This document shows, piece after piece, positions 10,676 through 21,127 of a stretch of 61,341 bases of DNA (positions are counted from its first letter, which is position 1; each line of letters begins with the position of its first letter). Under the pieces are notes generated by a model. It was not told the DNA's origin and ran no database searches. It saw nothing but the letters and a program-made list of their open reading frames with translations. The stretch lies in assembly GCA_049999765.1 (NCBI GenBank), contig JBNGIQ010009386.1:33525-94865 (forward strand), read 5' to 3'. The stretch is from Phaeoceros laevis. Taxonomy: Eukaryota > Anthocerotophyta > Anthocerotopsida > Notothyladales. A program made the position numbers and the translations under genes.

Positions 10676-12147
10676 TTAGGTCCTGTATGTAACAGGCGCT
10701 CCAGGAGGCGAAGGTCCATAAGAATTGCTTGCTGTTTGTGCTGGTCGTGGCATGCCCGTCAGAGGCTGACCAAAGTTGAAGCTGCTTTGAACAGGAACTG
10801 CTGACGGTAAACCCCTTTGCTGTTGCGGTGCATTATAATTGCCTGAAGGTCCTGTTTGAGTACCACCTGGAGGACCTGTTGGAGCACCTTGACGCTGCTG
10901 AACATATCCACTAGCAGAACCAGGAGGCCCATATTCATATCCATATCCCCCATAACCAGCCCCTGTGGGAGGAGCAGGCCTTTGTGATGTTTGAGGCTGC
11001 TGCTGCTGCTGCTGGGACTGTTGCTGGTATGCACCAGGTGGGCCTGCAAGAGGGCCTGGCATCACACCATTAACAGACGGAGGTGAAGGTGCAAGCGACC
11101 TTACCCCTGGAGCACCTGGCAGGGCCAAAGAAGGTGGCCTGATAGTACCATTGGCCTGTGCTGCACCTGAGCCTGCCGGAATGGGAGCAACAGGTGGTCT
11201 GAATGTTGGTGGCGGCCCATACCCTGCTGACAAACAAAAGATAAGATTAAATATTGCTCTCTGAATAAACCGTTGAAGCTCCTCAGGCAGTCATTAAAAA
11301 CACTGTGTGCTGGGAGCAAAATTTTCCAGATGTAAATGTAAATCTCCACTCACTTCCTTCACTCCAGCAAGATGCCAAATTCTAATATTCACCTGGGTTC
11401 CCAGTTGGAGGAGGCAAAACTGGAGGCCGCATGGTGGGCAGAAGAGGTGGCTGAGATGAACCTGGCGGGCCACTTGGCACCGGTAGACTTGGAGGCGGCA
11501 ACATAGGGATCGGAGGCTTGTACCCTAATGAGTAGTGCTGGTGAATTGCCACACCAACTTGTTGATGGAACACTGCAACTTTTTGTCCAAGATGCTCCTT
11601 CACCTTCTGATCAATTAGACTTTGGGTCTGCTGCTCTTCAAACTGCTGATAGTAGGCCCTAACATTAGCCTGAATGGAACAAAAGCCTCTAGTCAGTTAA
11701 CTTGGACATATCTGAAAACCGCAACATTTAAGAACACAATGATCCTGCTTCTACTTGGAGGCTCATACCTTGTGCTTATACCCAGCATTGTGCTGTTTCC
11801 TCACCGATGGCTGCATACAATAAAAAAGACAACAAAATAGAACATCACAGAAAAAGGCTCAATCCAAAGCAACTGGTTAGCTGCAAGCAACATGCTAAGA
11901 TTCGCTTAGGCAAGCTTGTATGCCTAGCGAAATTGACAGAGCTAGTTGTCTGGCGGCAATTGATAGACCTGTAACCCCAAACTGGAAATCAGGTCGGAAA
12001 AAGTACCGAGTCGTGGGTCAAGTAGGTGTCGCAGTAGTCACAGTAATATCTGTGGTGCAGAAGCGCAGCAGCAATAAACAGTAAGTTAGATTCAATGACT
12101 CATCTCGACCAGCGGCGCTTCCTCAGTAGGCCCGCATACCTAGGCAT
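10676..12147 (-). CDS. U1 small nuclear ribonucleoprotein C (U1-C)
   Basis: Five coding exons on the minus strand splice in frame: 12140-12147 (only 8 nt, ATGCCTAG), 12007-12049, 11769-11810, 11393-11669 and 10676-11226 (the last acceptor could shift by 3 nt). The first 31 residues read MPRYYCDYCDTYLTHDS followed by PSVRKQHNAGYKHK, the C2H2 zinc finger of U1-C that contacts U1-70K and stabilises U1 snRNP on the 5' splice site. A helix (YYQQFEEQQTQSLID) and a Pro/Gly/Gln-rich tail with a poly-Gln stretch follow, about 306 residues in all. That is longer than most plant U1-C proteins because of the tail. It acts in the nucleus in pre-mRNA splicing. Confidence 0.93.
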
Positions 12148-12775
12148 GGTGCGAGAATAATTGGCGCGGATGCAGGAAGTGTGGAGCAAGCAAGCTGTGT
12201 GAGATGCGATCACATGAATTCAGTCGGAAGCAAAGTGGATAACACGCTGCACCCTATCACAAGAAGTCACAAGCGCGTCCTTTATATACGTTCGAACTTT
12301 GAAGGCATGTCCGGCGGCCGAGTTATTATTCCACTCAACGCCTTTAAACCGGTGTGTAATATCAAGACCTAGACTACCAGCTCCGGTAACCTAAACACTA
12401 GAAACTGCATACCGACCAAGCCAGCTCCAACTCGTTTAGCAGGTGGTACACCTCGCCCGGATAAACACACACCTCGTCGAGTATGGAGCTAGGATCAGCT
12501 AAAGTTCTTGACCTCGCAAACGTTGTTTTTGGGTCTAATAGGAGCTGACGAAGCCGAGCCTGAGAATATATGTCATTGAACGTACCAAGGGAGGTTTGAG
12601 GCCTGGGAAGCAGTATACGAAAACGTCTGAATTTGGCCTGAATTTAGGTTTCTCTGTTTGAAGAACTTCAATCCCTGGCTCCCACGAGCCAGGGACTGAA
12701 GTTCTGAGCAAAGTCAGCAATTGTTCGAGGTACCCTACCTCACCTTGCCTACCTTATCTTGTCTACCTTACATCC
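12148..12775. other. 5' flank of U1-C
   Basis: About 630 bp with no recognisable coding exon or RNA gene. It should contain the U1-C promoter and the 3' end of the neighbouring minus-strand ORF. Nothing else stands out. Confidence 0.4.
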
Positions 12776-13459
12776 TCAAGTGATGGATCTCCCTGCATAA
12801 ATAATTCTTTGGTGAAGACCGGATTTTTCTTGTCGAGATATTGCCCCCCATTCATAGCTCAGCTCATCCAGACAATGGTACAGGAGCAATTGATCTTCTA
12901 TACTCATATGTGCAACCCCTCCATCGACCGGCAAGTCAGCATGCATAGAAACTGATGGAGGCCTCGGTGAGCTCAGCAGGTTGTGAACTTTGGTAACTGT
13001 CAAGGTAAGGTCGACCCATTTTCTCGGCTGGTCAGGACCCCGAACCTGAGGTGTAAGAACTCGGTGGTTGTGATCAGGTTCTATTTTTACTTCCTCGTTT
13101 TCCTCTGGACCCAAAGCTTGTGAAGTAGCTCCTATCTCCCCCTCCCCCCAAGGTGGTTCCCCTTCTCCATTCTCGTTATCTCCGTTGCAATTCATCATCT
13201 CGTCATGCCCCCCAGCCTGCTTGCTCCTCGAGCCCTCAGTCGGGGCGTCAAAATCCAACATCCTCCTGACCTGGATTTTCTCCTCTTTGTTCCTAACGAT
13301 TGCTCGAAGATACGAGTTTTTGTCGTGAACGGGTGGCCATTTTGACCAGAGTAAACGATCTTCTAAGGCACGCATAGCATCTCTGGCAATCTCTGGGGTC
13401 GTTGCCAGAAGCGCTTGGGTAGTGGATACGTCCGCCCACGGGGGGACGGGTACTGCCAT
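12776..13459 (-). CDS. Hypothetical acidic protein, 5' end uncertain
   Basis: An ORF of 227 codons from ATG 13459 (MAVPVPPWADV) to TGA 12776-12778 has composition unlike random sequence: an N-terminal helical stretch (EIARDAMRALEDRLLWSKW then KNSYLRAIVRNKEEKI), a Gly/Glu/Asn-rich acidic middle, and a C-terminal part ending RSIT. The open frame continues upstream to an acceptor-like GACAG at about 13490, so an earlier exon is likely. I do not recognise a family. It lies between U1-C and a peroxidase, on the same strand as both. Confidence 0.4.
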   Translation of the reverse strand: MAVPVPPWADVSTTQALLATTPEIARDAMRALEDRLLWSKWPPVHDKNSYLRAIVRNKEEKIQVRRMLDFDAPTEGSRSKQAGGHDEMMNCNGDNENGEGEPPWGEGEIGATSQALGPEENEEVKIEPDHNHRVLTPQVRGPDQPRKWVDLTLTVTKVHNLLSSPRPPSVSMHADLPVDGGVAHMSIEDQLLLYHCLDELSYEWGAISRQEKSGLHQRIIYAGRSIT

Positions 13460-14474
13460 CTGCACCAACCTATGCTTACTGCCTCCAAACCTGTCACCGC
13501 AGAACACAAATAAGGCAAGGAAGGAGAATTGACCTAGGAGTTGTAGATGGTGCCGCACAACCCGCGTCCACTTCAGCCTTCAGCTTGGAGATGGCAATCC
13601 TCCGCGGCTTGGATCGAGTACCAGGGCAGCAAGGTTAAATTGAGGATCGGGGACAGCTGTCTACGAGGTGTCTAGGTCTGGTGTCTGTGTGGTGTCGTTA
13701 CTTGCAGTCCCGATTGCAGCATCCGGTTGCACCCGGTTGGAGTTACGCGGTTGCAGTCCCCATGTAACTTGTCCACATTGTTGCAAAAAGTGCTTCCTAG
13801 TAACATTGTCGATACACAAGATTGCACTACGGTAAGTTTTCAACCATGTGAGTCTTCCTCATCAAGGATACTGTTCGAGACTCACATGGTTAGATGCTGA
13901 TTCAAACTGTTTGCGCTAGTTTCTCGGTATGTTAAGAGGGCAAGTTTCATATGTGTTAGCAAGTTCTTCTTCGTGAGCTCATGCGTGTGCATGCATCAAG
14001 CCAGCTTAGCCAGGTGGTCTTTTGAGGCACAACACGCAGTGTGCAAGAAGCTTCAAGGATGGAGCCTTGAGGTTGTTACGCTGCGATGTCCTACAGGATG
14101 TACCATATTTGCTAAGTGATGGATGTCCGTGAAGACCCCATCTTTACTGGCGAGAAATTTCCCCCACCAAGACTCCAGAGCCTTATATGGTGCAGGTCTG
14201 CAGGAGCAACCTATGGTGAAGAGCGTTTCATGCTGAGAACAAGAACAGACGCCTAAAGCCAGCCTGTTGCAGAACCAGCTTGGTCTTCAATCATACTAAT
14301 GACAACTGCAGGGGCTTGTCAGTAAGACGAAGTTTCAGATGCTATGAAACAATTCACATCCGGACTGTCAAACACTGTATAGGCATCCACAGTCTGGGCC
14401 TTCTGTAGAGTCGGATTACTGGGCCTACAAAGTAACTTCAGAATTGACAGCAAAAGCTGTTAATTCTTAGCCCA
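13460..14474. other. Intergenic stretch upstream of the hypothetical ORF
   Basis: No coding exon is recognised. It may hold a 5' exon of the adjacent ORF and the 3' UTR of the peroxidase. It contains a perfect 14-bp inverted repeat (separate entry). Confidence 0.4.
13842..13891. repeat. Perfect 14-bp inverted repeat
   Basis: AACCATGTGAGTCT at 13842-13855 is matched exactly in inverse orientation by AGACTCACATGGTT at 13878-13891 with a 22-nt spacer. It would form a stable stem. No gene is visible over it. Confidence 0.8.
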
Positions 14475-15736
14475 TCAAAACTGATTTATACTTCTGCAAC
14501 TAGCTCTAACTTCACCATCGTCTCCTGTCTTGACGCCTATCTCACTCATCCTAACCACGGCTTTACTGAACTCTCTGAAGAAGCTTCCCTGCCTTCTGGA
14601 GAACTTGGCAACGGTGAACTGGGTATCCGGATCTGTGAAAAGAGTCTGATCCGACGTTAGGAGTCCTTCGGCATTGACGAGGTTGACAAAGTAGCTGTTG
14701 TCAAAGACTGCCGCAGTAGAATCAAGCTCCACCAGAATATCTCCATTGCTGCCGGGCGGGCACTCATCTCTCAGCTCATTCGCAAAGTCCGAGTTCATAC
14801 TAGGGTCAGTGCTGAACTGTGAGCTGAAGTTGTATATGCGGTTTGTGAATGTTGCACAGTGTGCTCCTCCAACAGTGTGAGCTCCTGCAGAGCCCACAAG
14901 GTTACCTTAGTGCTTTTATCTGGACGGGGTTTTAAAGTTCGCAACGAATCTTGAAACTGAAGTGTACCTGACAGGATGACCATCTCCCGTTGGGACAGGC
15001 CCTTGGCAGCAAATATTTTGGTCAGCTCTGGGACTTGAGCAAAAGGTCCAGGTAGCTGTCCATTTACGGGCTCAGATGACAACGAACTTCGACCATCTCT
15101 TCGCCCACATCTCACCTCCCAACGAGGCCCTCCTGCCTGTCAAAAGAGCAATGAGATCCAAGCCTGTTTTTGTTATGGATGGTAAAGACAATGCAATCTG
15201 CGTTGCAGAGGGAGAGACGAGGTAATACCAGAGCAACAGCATCTCGAGTTGCCAAAGTTAAGATGTCAGCACACGACACCACTCCCGGACACACTGTTTC
15301 CAGACTGGACTTTGCAGAGTCGATGACTTCGAACCCGTGGAGGGAACGGTTGATGGGGGCATCCTTCTCAGCCTCGTTCCCATCTGTCGAGTCTATCAGA
15401 AGTGACCCGTCACACCCCTGCACAAGCATAGCCTCCTACTATTAATCAACACAGCTTTTCAATGGACCCATCAATCATCATCCCAGCAGAAACAGGTAGT
15501 ATCACCTCCACAAAGCAGTCGTGAAAATGCATTCGCAGAAGACCAGCAACAATGGTGGGATCGGCCTCCAGAGCATCTGCCACGGTTTCTTTTACTATTA
15601 TCTCCGCAGCAGGGCACGAATGTCTGTAGAAGGACGTCTCCAGCCCAAACTGCTGGCCAGAAATGAGCCAATCTGCCCTGGCGTGCAACAGAATTGTGAC
15701 AACGAGCAACACCATCCACGCTGACCGCATTTCCAT
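14475..15736 (-). CDS. Class III secretory peroxidase
   Basis: Four exons on the minus strand: 15506-15736, 15229-15417, 14968-15136 and 14475-14884, giving 332 residues. Intron phases 0, 0 and 1 are the classical plant peroxidase pattern. Residues 1-30 form a signal peptide ([19 protein letters not shown]). The distal haem pocket is intact ([12 protein letters not shown] then GCDGS), as are [12 protein letters not shown] and the proximal histidine motif [10 protein letters not shown]; conserved cysteines are present. The family uses H2O2 to oxidise phenolics in the cell wall or vacuole (wall cross-linking, lignin-like polymers, defence); the specific substrate cannot be read from sequence. 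Two more peroxidases are in the window on the other strand. Confidence 0.95.
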
Positions 15737-16864
15737 GAGGCTGTGCACAACTGCCGGTGCTTTCGACTGTTCTTGCAATCCCCTCCAAGAAACCTTCCGT
15801 CCCTCTCTTTCTGTTGCCTCTTGCCTTCCTTGCCTCGCTCCAAGGCATCTTTTAGCCTTGAGCCTTTAATCCCCATAGCAGTCCCCTGCGCCATTGACTT
15901 CTCTTCTTTCACAGGTTCCCCAGCGGCATTTCCAACCTGCCAAACAGACAGTCCGGACAGGAAGTCAGCACCAGAGAAGGGATGGACTTCTTGCTTGGCC
16001 GAATTTTACCTCTGGAAGCTCACATGGCTTGGCCCTCTGGCTGATGAGAGAAACAAGCGGCATTTCAATATCAGTATCACGTACCTGGAGATGATCCTCA
16101 TGCAGAGCATGCATGGGTCCAGGACGCCAGCCACATCAGTCCGGGGCTGTAGCATGGGGAATGTGAGCCGGGGGAAGGTGAGGAAAGGAAATGTGGCCCC
16201 CGTGCGCTCTCTCTATTGACTCACTGATTCAGAGGCTTGGACTAACCGGCTACAATTAGGTTTTAGCAGGAGAGGAGTAGCCGTGATGTAGAAGGTGCAA
16301 GGCAAGGTCGATCGTTTGCAGTTTTGGTGCCTAAATCAACGGGTGCATGATCTCGCGCTTTCTCGTAGATGGACAAAAAGATGAAGGGAGCACATGTAAA
16401 GCTGTAAGATCAGCAAAAACGTCGTGGACAACAGGTTCCTGTAAGCCTCCACACGTCCAAAACCACGGTGTCACAGCCATAATCCTGGACAGGTGGAAGA
16501 GGAGGAGGAGGAGAAGGATGTTCGGCAACACAGAGGCAGCAGCAGCAGCCTGACCAGTGGACCTTCGAGCACAATAGGTGGCAAAACCTTGTTATAGGTG
16601 CGGCAACACATTTCCTTCCCGACATGGGGTATTCCTATAATGCCAGTCCTTCGACTGGTGACTTGATCCGTCTTCGTCTAATAAGGGATTAGACTCTCGA
16701 TTCTCTAGAGACCTACGGGCTCGCGCAAAATAGAGACTTGTCGAAACTTGTGGTCAAAATAGTGGAGCTCTTTTCAAACTTCAACAGGGAAAAGGCAAAG
16801 CGAACTGTCCACAGGCATATTGATTGCCCGGAAGTGGTGCAGCGAGCCTGCTCGGTCGGAGATC
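15737..16864. other. Divergent intergenic region
   Basis: Lies between the start of the minus-strand peroxidase and the plus-strand trigger-factor-like gene, so it should carry both promoters. ORFs here have no domain. A purine-rich GAGGAGGAGG stretch near 16500-16515 is the only compositional feature noted. Confidence 0.4.
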
Positions 16865-18517
16865 ATGGCCGGGACACTGCAGCTCGTGGCTGGTGCATTT
16901 CCGGTTGCTTCTTCTTCCGACAACAGAGCCACGAGCTGCTACATCCACCAGGTTTGCTGACACTGGAGCACTTTTTGGTCAAGCTGTGGTGCTGTGATCG
17001 CAAAAGCGAGAGCGCGGGGCCTCTTGTTGGCGGTGATGATTGAAGGCGCTGTATAGAGTCGGAAATTCACAAGAAGCGATGAGAAATTCGATGATGGAAG
17101 ACCAGTTGCTGGAATTTTTGCCTCACTACTTGCGAGGCACTCACAAGTTATCGTTGTGGATGACAGGTTTCACCCTCCCAGCCTTGGCGGGGCTGCGAAG
17201 TTGGAAGATTGCAACATAGAGCACCTGCTTGCCTGCACTCCGAGTTTCTAACGAAGGTGCATCAGTTCGGGTGCGAAGAACTCTTCAGGTTCGCTAGCTG
17301 TGCGTGAGGAGGAGTGGAAAAGAGGGTTTCTCATTGTGCTTGTTGGTGCTTTCAGGGTCTTAAAGAGCATGACCAGGACTGCAGGGCCAGGCAGGCAGCC
17401 TCAACATTTTTCTGCACGGGCTGCTACATCAGAGCAAGGTGACTGTGAAACCTGTTTGCAGAGAATGTGGTGAAAATGTTCAAAAGCGTTGACGTCGGAC
17501 TCGTTTCGGATGGATCTCTTGCGAGCTGACAAACTCTCACCTTGCAGGTTTGAACTCTGATGATAGTCCCATTCAGTTACGGAATGCAGTGATAGTTGCA
17601 TCACCACCGCAGGGCCAAAAGTTCAAGGTCCGATAAGATACATTACATGGATTACCCTCCGAATGCAGTTGTTGCCCTTCCTGGTGTCAAATATGATACC
17701 AACTGAGAGCCCGTTTGATGCCTTCGATGCAGCTTCGTGTGGATATTCCTGGCCAAGATACTCAGAAGGCATTTGACATCCTTCTGGCGGGTTTGGCAAA
17801 CAACTCACCTCCTGTCCCGGGATTTCGAAAGTCTAAAGGAGGTATGAAGTCCCCCATCCCGGGATAAAACCTGAGATGCCAGATGAAGCAACTAGTCTAC
17901 TTGCCTCCTGCTGAGTTTCACATTGTGTGGCTTCTGTCTTATGTGGGCACACCTACGGACCAAATACTATTCAGGAAAAACTTCAACAGTAAGTGAACTG
18001 GAGCCTTTCATGGTGCTGCGAAGGGTCATTTTTAAGTTCAAGACGGTGACAGTCTGTACTGCTGGATGCAGGTACCCAAAAAAGTTCTTCTGCAGTTGCT
18101 TGGCGAAAGCAGAGTACGAAAGTTCGTCCTTGAAGAGATCATCAGATCTTCACTTCAGAGCTATCTGAAGAAGGTACTGTCTGCTGTGACTAATAACTCG
18201 CAGCACCAGGGTTCACCATCCACAGGTTGCTGTGGTGATGATTGTTGGTTTTATCTCTCTGAAAGCAGGAAAATATCAAGGTCAAGGAAAAACTGACAAC
18301 CGACCAATCTGCCGACGAGCTTTATGATGTGTTCGAGCCTGGGAAAGAGTTTGGCTTTGATGCCGAGTTGGAACTAGTAGGTGACGGTGAGGCTCAAAGC
18401 GATGAGGGGGAGGATGTAGCGACAGGAGACAGTTTGCCAGCAGCCGATGCAATCATCGACGTCCCATTCTCTGACGTAACTGTATCAGACGGGGCTTTGG
18501 AGGAGGTCATCGTGTAA
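16865..18517 (+). CDS. Trigger-factor-like chloroplast protein
   Basis: The conserved part is coded by exons 17356-17438, 17548-17627, 17733-17841, one ending at 18173, and 18269-18517 (TAA). Residues include RVDIPGQDTQKAFDILL, NNSPPVPGFRKSKGG, VPKKVLLQLLGESRVRKFVL, EEIIRSSLQSYLKK and LYDVFEPGKEFGFDAEL. This is the N-terminal ribosome-binding fold of bacterial trigger factor, as in the short plant proteins of that type (for example At2g30695). The gene lacks the PPIase and C-terminal chaperone domains and ends in an acidic tail. ATG 16865 opens a transit-peptide-like stretch (MAGTLQLVAGAFPVASSSDN), but its splice to 17356 is unresolved. The acceptor of the exon before VPKK is also ambiguous (candidates near 18035-18045). 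Expected role: folding of nascent plastid proteins. Confidence 0.72.
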
Positions 18518-18827
18518 AATTTTCTTGTCGACTACAAAGATTTTGAAGTTTTGACACACCAGCGCGGCCAGAACAAATGTCAGTAGTATTTAAAAGAGGC
18601 ATGAATACTTTACACATCAATAGAGTCAAAATGATTGCACGACCCGTTCATAAGGTCTTGCCATGATTGGGCTACTAACAGCCATTCCCAAGGTACCTAT
18701 ATTTGACTGAAGCAGCAATGAATGTGATCGGACACACTTGCCAATTGGCTTGGAAGAGGCAGTAAGATCTTTGCTAACCCAGGCGGGTATTGATGATATG
18801 CCTCGGATGAATCGAATTTGACTGTTG
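18518..18827. other. Convergent 3' ends
   Basis: About 310 bp between the stop codons of the trigger-factor-like gene (+) and the DeSI-like gene (-). It should contain both 3' UTRs. Nothing else is seen. Confidence 0.4.
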
Positions 18828-19760
18828 TCACGACACTCTCTGAGAGGGTTGCAGATTCAGTCTTGTTCCGTGTCTTTCCATGACTCTCCTAGCAGCAAGC
18901 GCTGCAGCCTCACTGGCGCTCAAGCTGCTGCCGGCGGCCATGATAGTTGCAAACTCGCGGGTGATCTCCTCCTGCACTTTTGCCCTAGCATCCCCCAAGG
19001 GATCACTCGCGACAGCTTTGCCCGAATTCAGATCTTTGTCCTCTACATTTGATGCGACAGCAGTTGCAGCAGGCTCCGCAGGCTTCTGCGGCGCTGTCTC
19101 CTTTTGTGCGCCCGCAGGCTGGGCAGGGGCCGGCACACTGGGAGATGCCTTGCTTCCAAACCCAGAGGAAGTCTTCGCACTAGGGTTGGTAGGAACCACC
19201 GCCGGAACGGCCCTGGGGGCAGATGCTACTGAAGGACCCGCTGGCCGATTCCCGAAGTTGGCAGGAGACACGACATGAGGGACCTGAGGCACGCCACCGT
19301 TCCTCAATGTTGTCTCGAAGTTCTGAATCATAGGCATGATCAAAGCCCCCATAGGACTATTGATCACCTCATGTGGCAGCCGCAAAATGTCTTCAGGAAT
19401 ACCAGACCCCACCAGAAACTGTGAAACCTCTTCACTGAAGTTGTTGCAATTGTGCTCCAAAAGCTTGTAGGTCAAAGGCGTGTACCGAGGACTGATCTCC
19501 TCCAAGAACGCCTCAAAGAGCTCCTTTGGAACCTCCGTGCTTCCCAACTGCACCACCCGCAGAGGCGTGCCATACGGACTGCTCCCGACAGGGTTGCGTT
19601 GAATCCCGCCACCGAAGAAGTATTCGGTACCATAGACCACCACGCCAGTGTGCCAGATCCCCTCTATGGTTTTGCCCAGAAATGCCGCCGATAGCTGCCT
19701 GGCCATACCTTGGCTGAGATCATAAATATGAAGCTGCACCCGCTCTCCTCCCTCCGCCAT
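18828..19760 (-). CDS. PPPDE/DeSI-like deSUMOylating or deubiquitinating cysteine protease
   Basis: A single-exon gene of 310 residues from ATG 19760 (MAEGGERVQLHIYDLSQGM). The PPPDE domain covers about residues 8-150. The catalytic histidine is in EGIWHTGVVVYG, followed by EYFFGGGIQ, and the catalytic cysteine is in LEHNCNNFSEEVSQFLVG. The family removes SUMO or ubiquitin from proteins in cytosol and nucleus. The C-terminal half is Ala/Pro/Ser-rich and ends in a helical segment (ARAKVQEEITREFATIM, then AAALAARRVMERHG) that could be a partner-binding tail. The open frame extends 49 codons upstream, but those codons look like 5' UTR and MAEGG fits the family start. Intronless here. Confidence 0.9.
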   Translation of the reverse strand: MAEGGERVQLHIYDLSQGMARQLSAAFLGKTIEGIWHTGVVVYGTEYFFGGGIQRNPVGSSPYGTPLRVVQLGSTEVPKELFEAFLEEISPRYTPLTYKLLEHNCNNFSEEVSQFLVGSGIPEDILRLPHEVINSPMGALIMPMIQNFETTLRNGGVPQVPHVVSPANFGNRPAGPSVASAPRAVPAVVPTNPSAKTSSGFGSKASPSVPAPAQPAGAQKETAPQKPAEPAATAVASNVEDKDLNSGKAVASDPLGDARAKVQEEITREFATIMAAGSSLSASEAAALAARRVMERHGTRLNLQPSQRVS

Positions 19761-20564
19761 GCCAGCAAATTCTTCACCGGTTTGAAACCACAATCCGCCG
19801 CTGCCAAACGAATGGAGGCAGGACAGAGCAGTAAGAATGTATCCGAAGCAGGCGAAGGAAAGAAGACAGGAAGCAACGAGACGAGGGGCGAGGGAATGTT
19901 GAGACAACTGGAAAAGTATTCAGGGAAGGGAGCTTTACATATTCGGGAACACCGGCAATAAGCCGCGTCGCGTGGTCGATGCCCCCGGCAATAGGCGGTG
20001 CGTATTGTCGGTCACCGGCAAAAGGAAGCCTCTAGAAATCGTCGTGGCAGCTCTCCCGCCTTCTCTAGAAGAACTAGAAGGAACTAGTTTCGTCCAGAAC
20101 TTCGTGCCTGACCGAAAATATAGTTCCTAAGGGCTCACAGGCTGAATTTAAGTTGCATCCTGTACCGAGGGTCATCAAGGCGTTCTCCACCGCACGAAGC
20201 GCTTGCCTGGATAATTTCGACAATTTCTGGAAGGTGCGGAAGTTGGAGCTGCTCATATGTTGTGTTTTGCTGCAAGCTTCAGATTTGGTTGAGGTTTGTG
20301 ATATTCGGGCCTGCATGCGGAGATTTTCGGTGTGTGAGACCTGCGGGGGTGAGGTTGAGCTTCTGCGTCCCGCTCTCGGTGTTGTTGCCGTAGGTTTGGT
20401 GGTTTTAAACATCTGGATGCATGTCTTCTGCTGTCACCTTATCGTGGCTGTCCAAGATGCTGTAATTAGTGAAGCTCAAGGCCTACTACTTGGTTGACAA
20501 TGCACCAAATCTGATCAACTTTTCTGGTGTTCTACAGGACAGCGAAGAATCTGGTTTTGCCAAG
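19761..20564. other. Divergent promoter region of DeSI-like and small HSP genes
   Basis: The DeSI-like gene (-) and the class II HSP20 (+) start outward from this 0.8-kb stretch. It contains a cluster of GAA/TTC blocks resembling heat-shock elements. ORFs inside have no domain. A splice-acceptor-like TTCTACAG at about 20531-20538 suggests an intron in the HSP 5' UTR. Confidence 0.45.
20060..20104. promoter_or_regulatory. Candidate heat-shock element cluster
   Basis: The stretch contains TTCTCTAGAAG, GAACTAGAAGGAAC, TTTCGTCCAGAAC and TTCG: many GAA and TTC units, some at the 5-bp spacing used by heat-shock factors. The inverted pairs are not perfect nGAAnnTTCn. Position about 460 bp upstream of a class II small HSP ATG makes the role plausible, not shown. 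Confidence 0.35.
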
Positions 20565-21127
20565 ATGAGGCACGATTACTATTACGACCCTGACATTTTC
20601 AGAGCTTTCTTGCAATTCCCGGGGGACCTGGACCACCTTTCAGACCATCCCGCAAAGTCTCATATCAAAGACAGAAAGGCAATGGCCAGTACTGCTGTGG
20701 ATGTCAAGGAGACTCCTGGCGCTTACTTGTTCATAGCTGACATGCCAGGCCTCTCTCGCTCTGACATTCAGGTATGTCGTAATGAGCCTAGGTGATGTGA
20801 AACCTACACGGCCCTACTGAAAAGAGACTTAGACCTTGAGACATTGGTTTCTCTTTTGACATTCAGGTGCAGGTAGAGGACAAAAATGTGCTCACAATTA
20901 GGGGAAAGCGCAAGCGTGAGGAGGAGAAGGACGAAGACGATGCCCATGCCAAGTTCATCAGAATAGAGCGAAGGGGCGGGAATTTTTTCCGAAAGTTCAG
21001 TCTACCGGAGGATGTCAACCTGGACTCCATCACTGCTTCCTCAAAGGATGGGGTTTTGACCGTGAAGGTGCCAAAGCATGTCCCGGAACCGGAGAAGCCC
21101 AAGACTGTGGAGATTCAGGTCAAGTAG
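20565..21127 (+). CDS. Class II cytosolic small heat-shock protein (HSP20)
   Basis: Two exons, 20565-20771 and 20867-21127, join at a phase 0 GT-AG intron and encode 155 residues, the usual class II length. Before the alpha-crystallin domain comes the class II signature (DRKAMASTAVDVKETPGAY). The domain follows: FIADMPGLSRSDIQ spliced to VQVEDKNVLTIRGKRKREEE, then GNFFRKFSLPEDVN, DGVLTVKVPK and a C-terminal PKTVEIQVK. Such proteins form oligomers that hold unfolding proteins for refolding after heat. The intron in the crystallin domain is at the position shared with the second HSP20 at 22.8-23.5 kb, so the two are likely related by an old duplication; they point toward each other. Confidence 0.95.
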
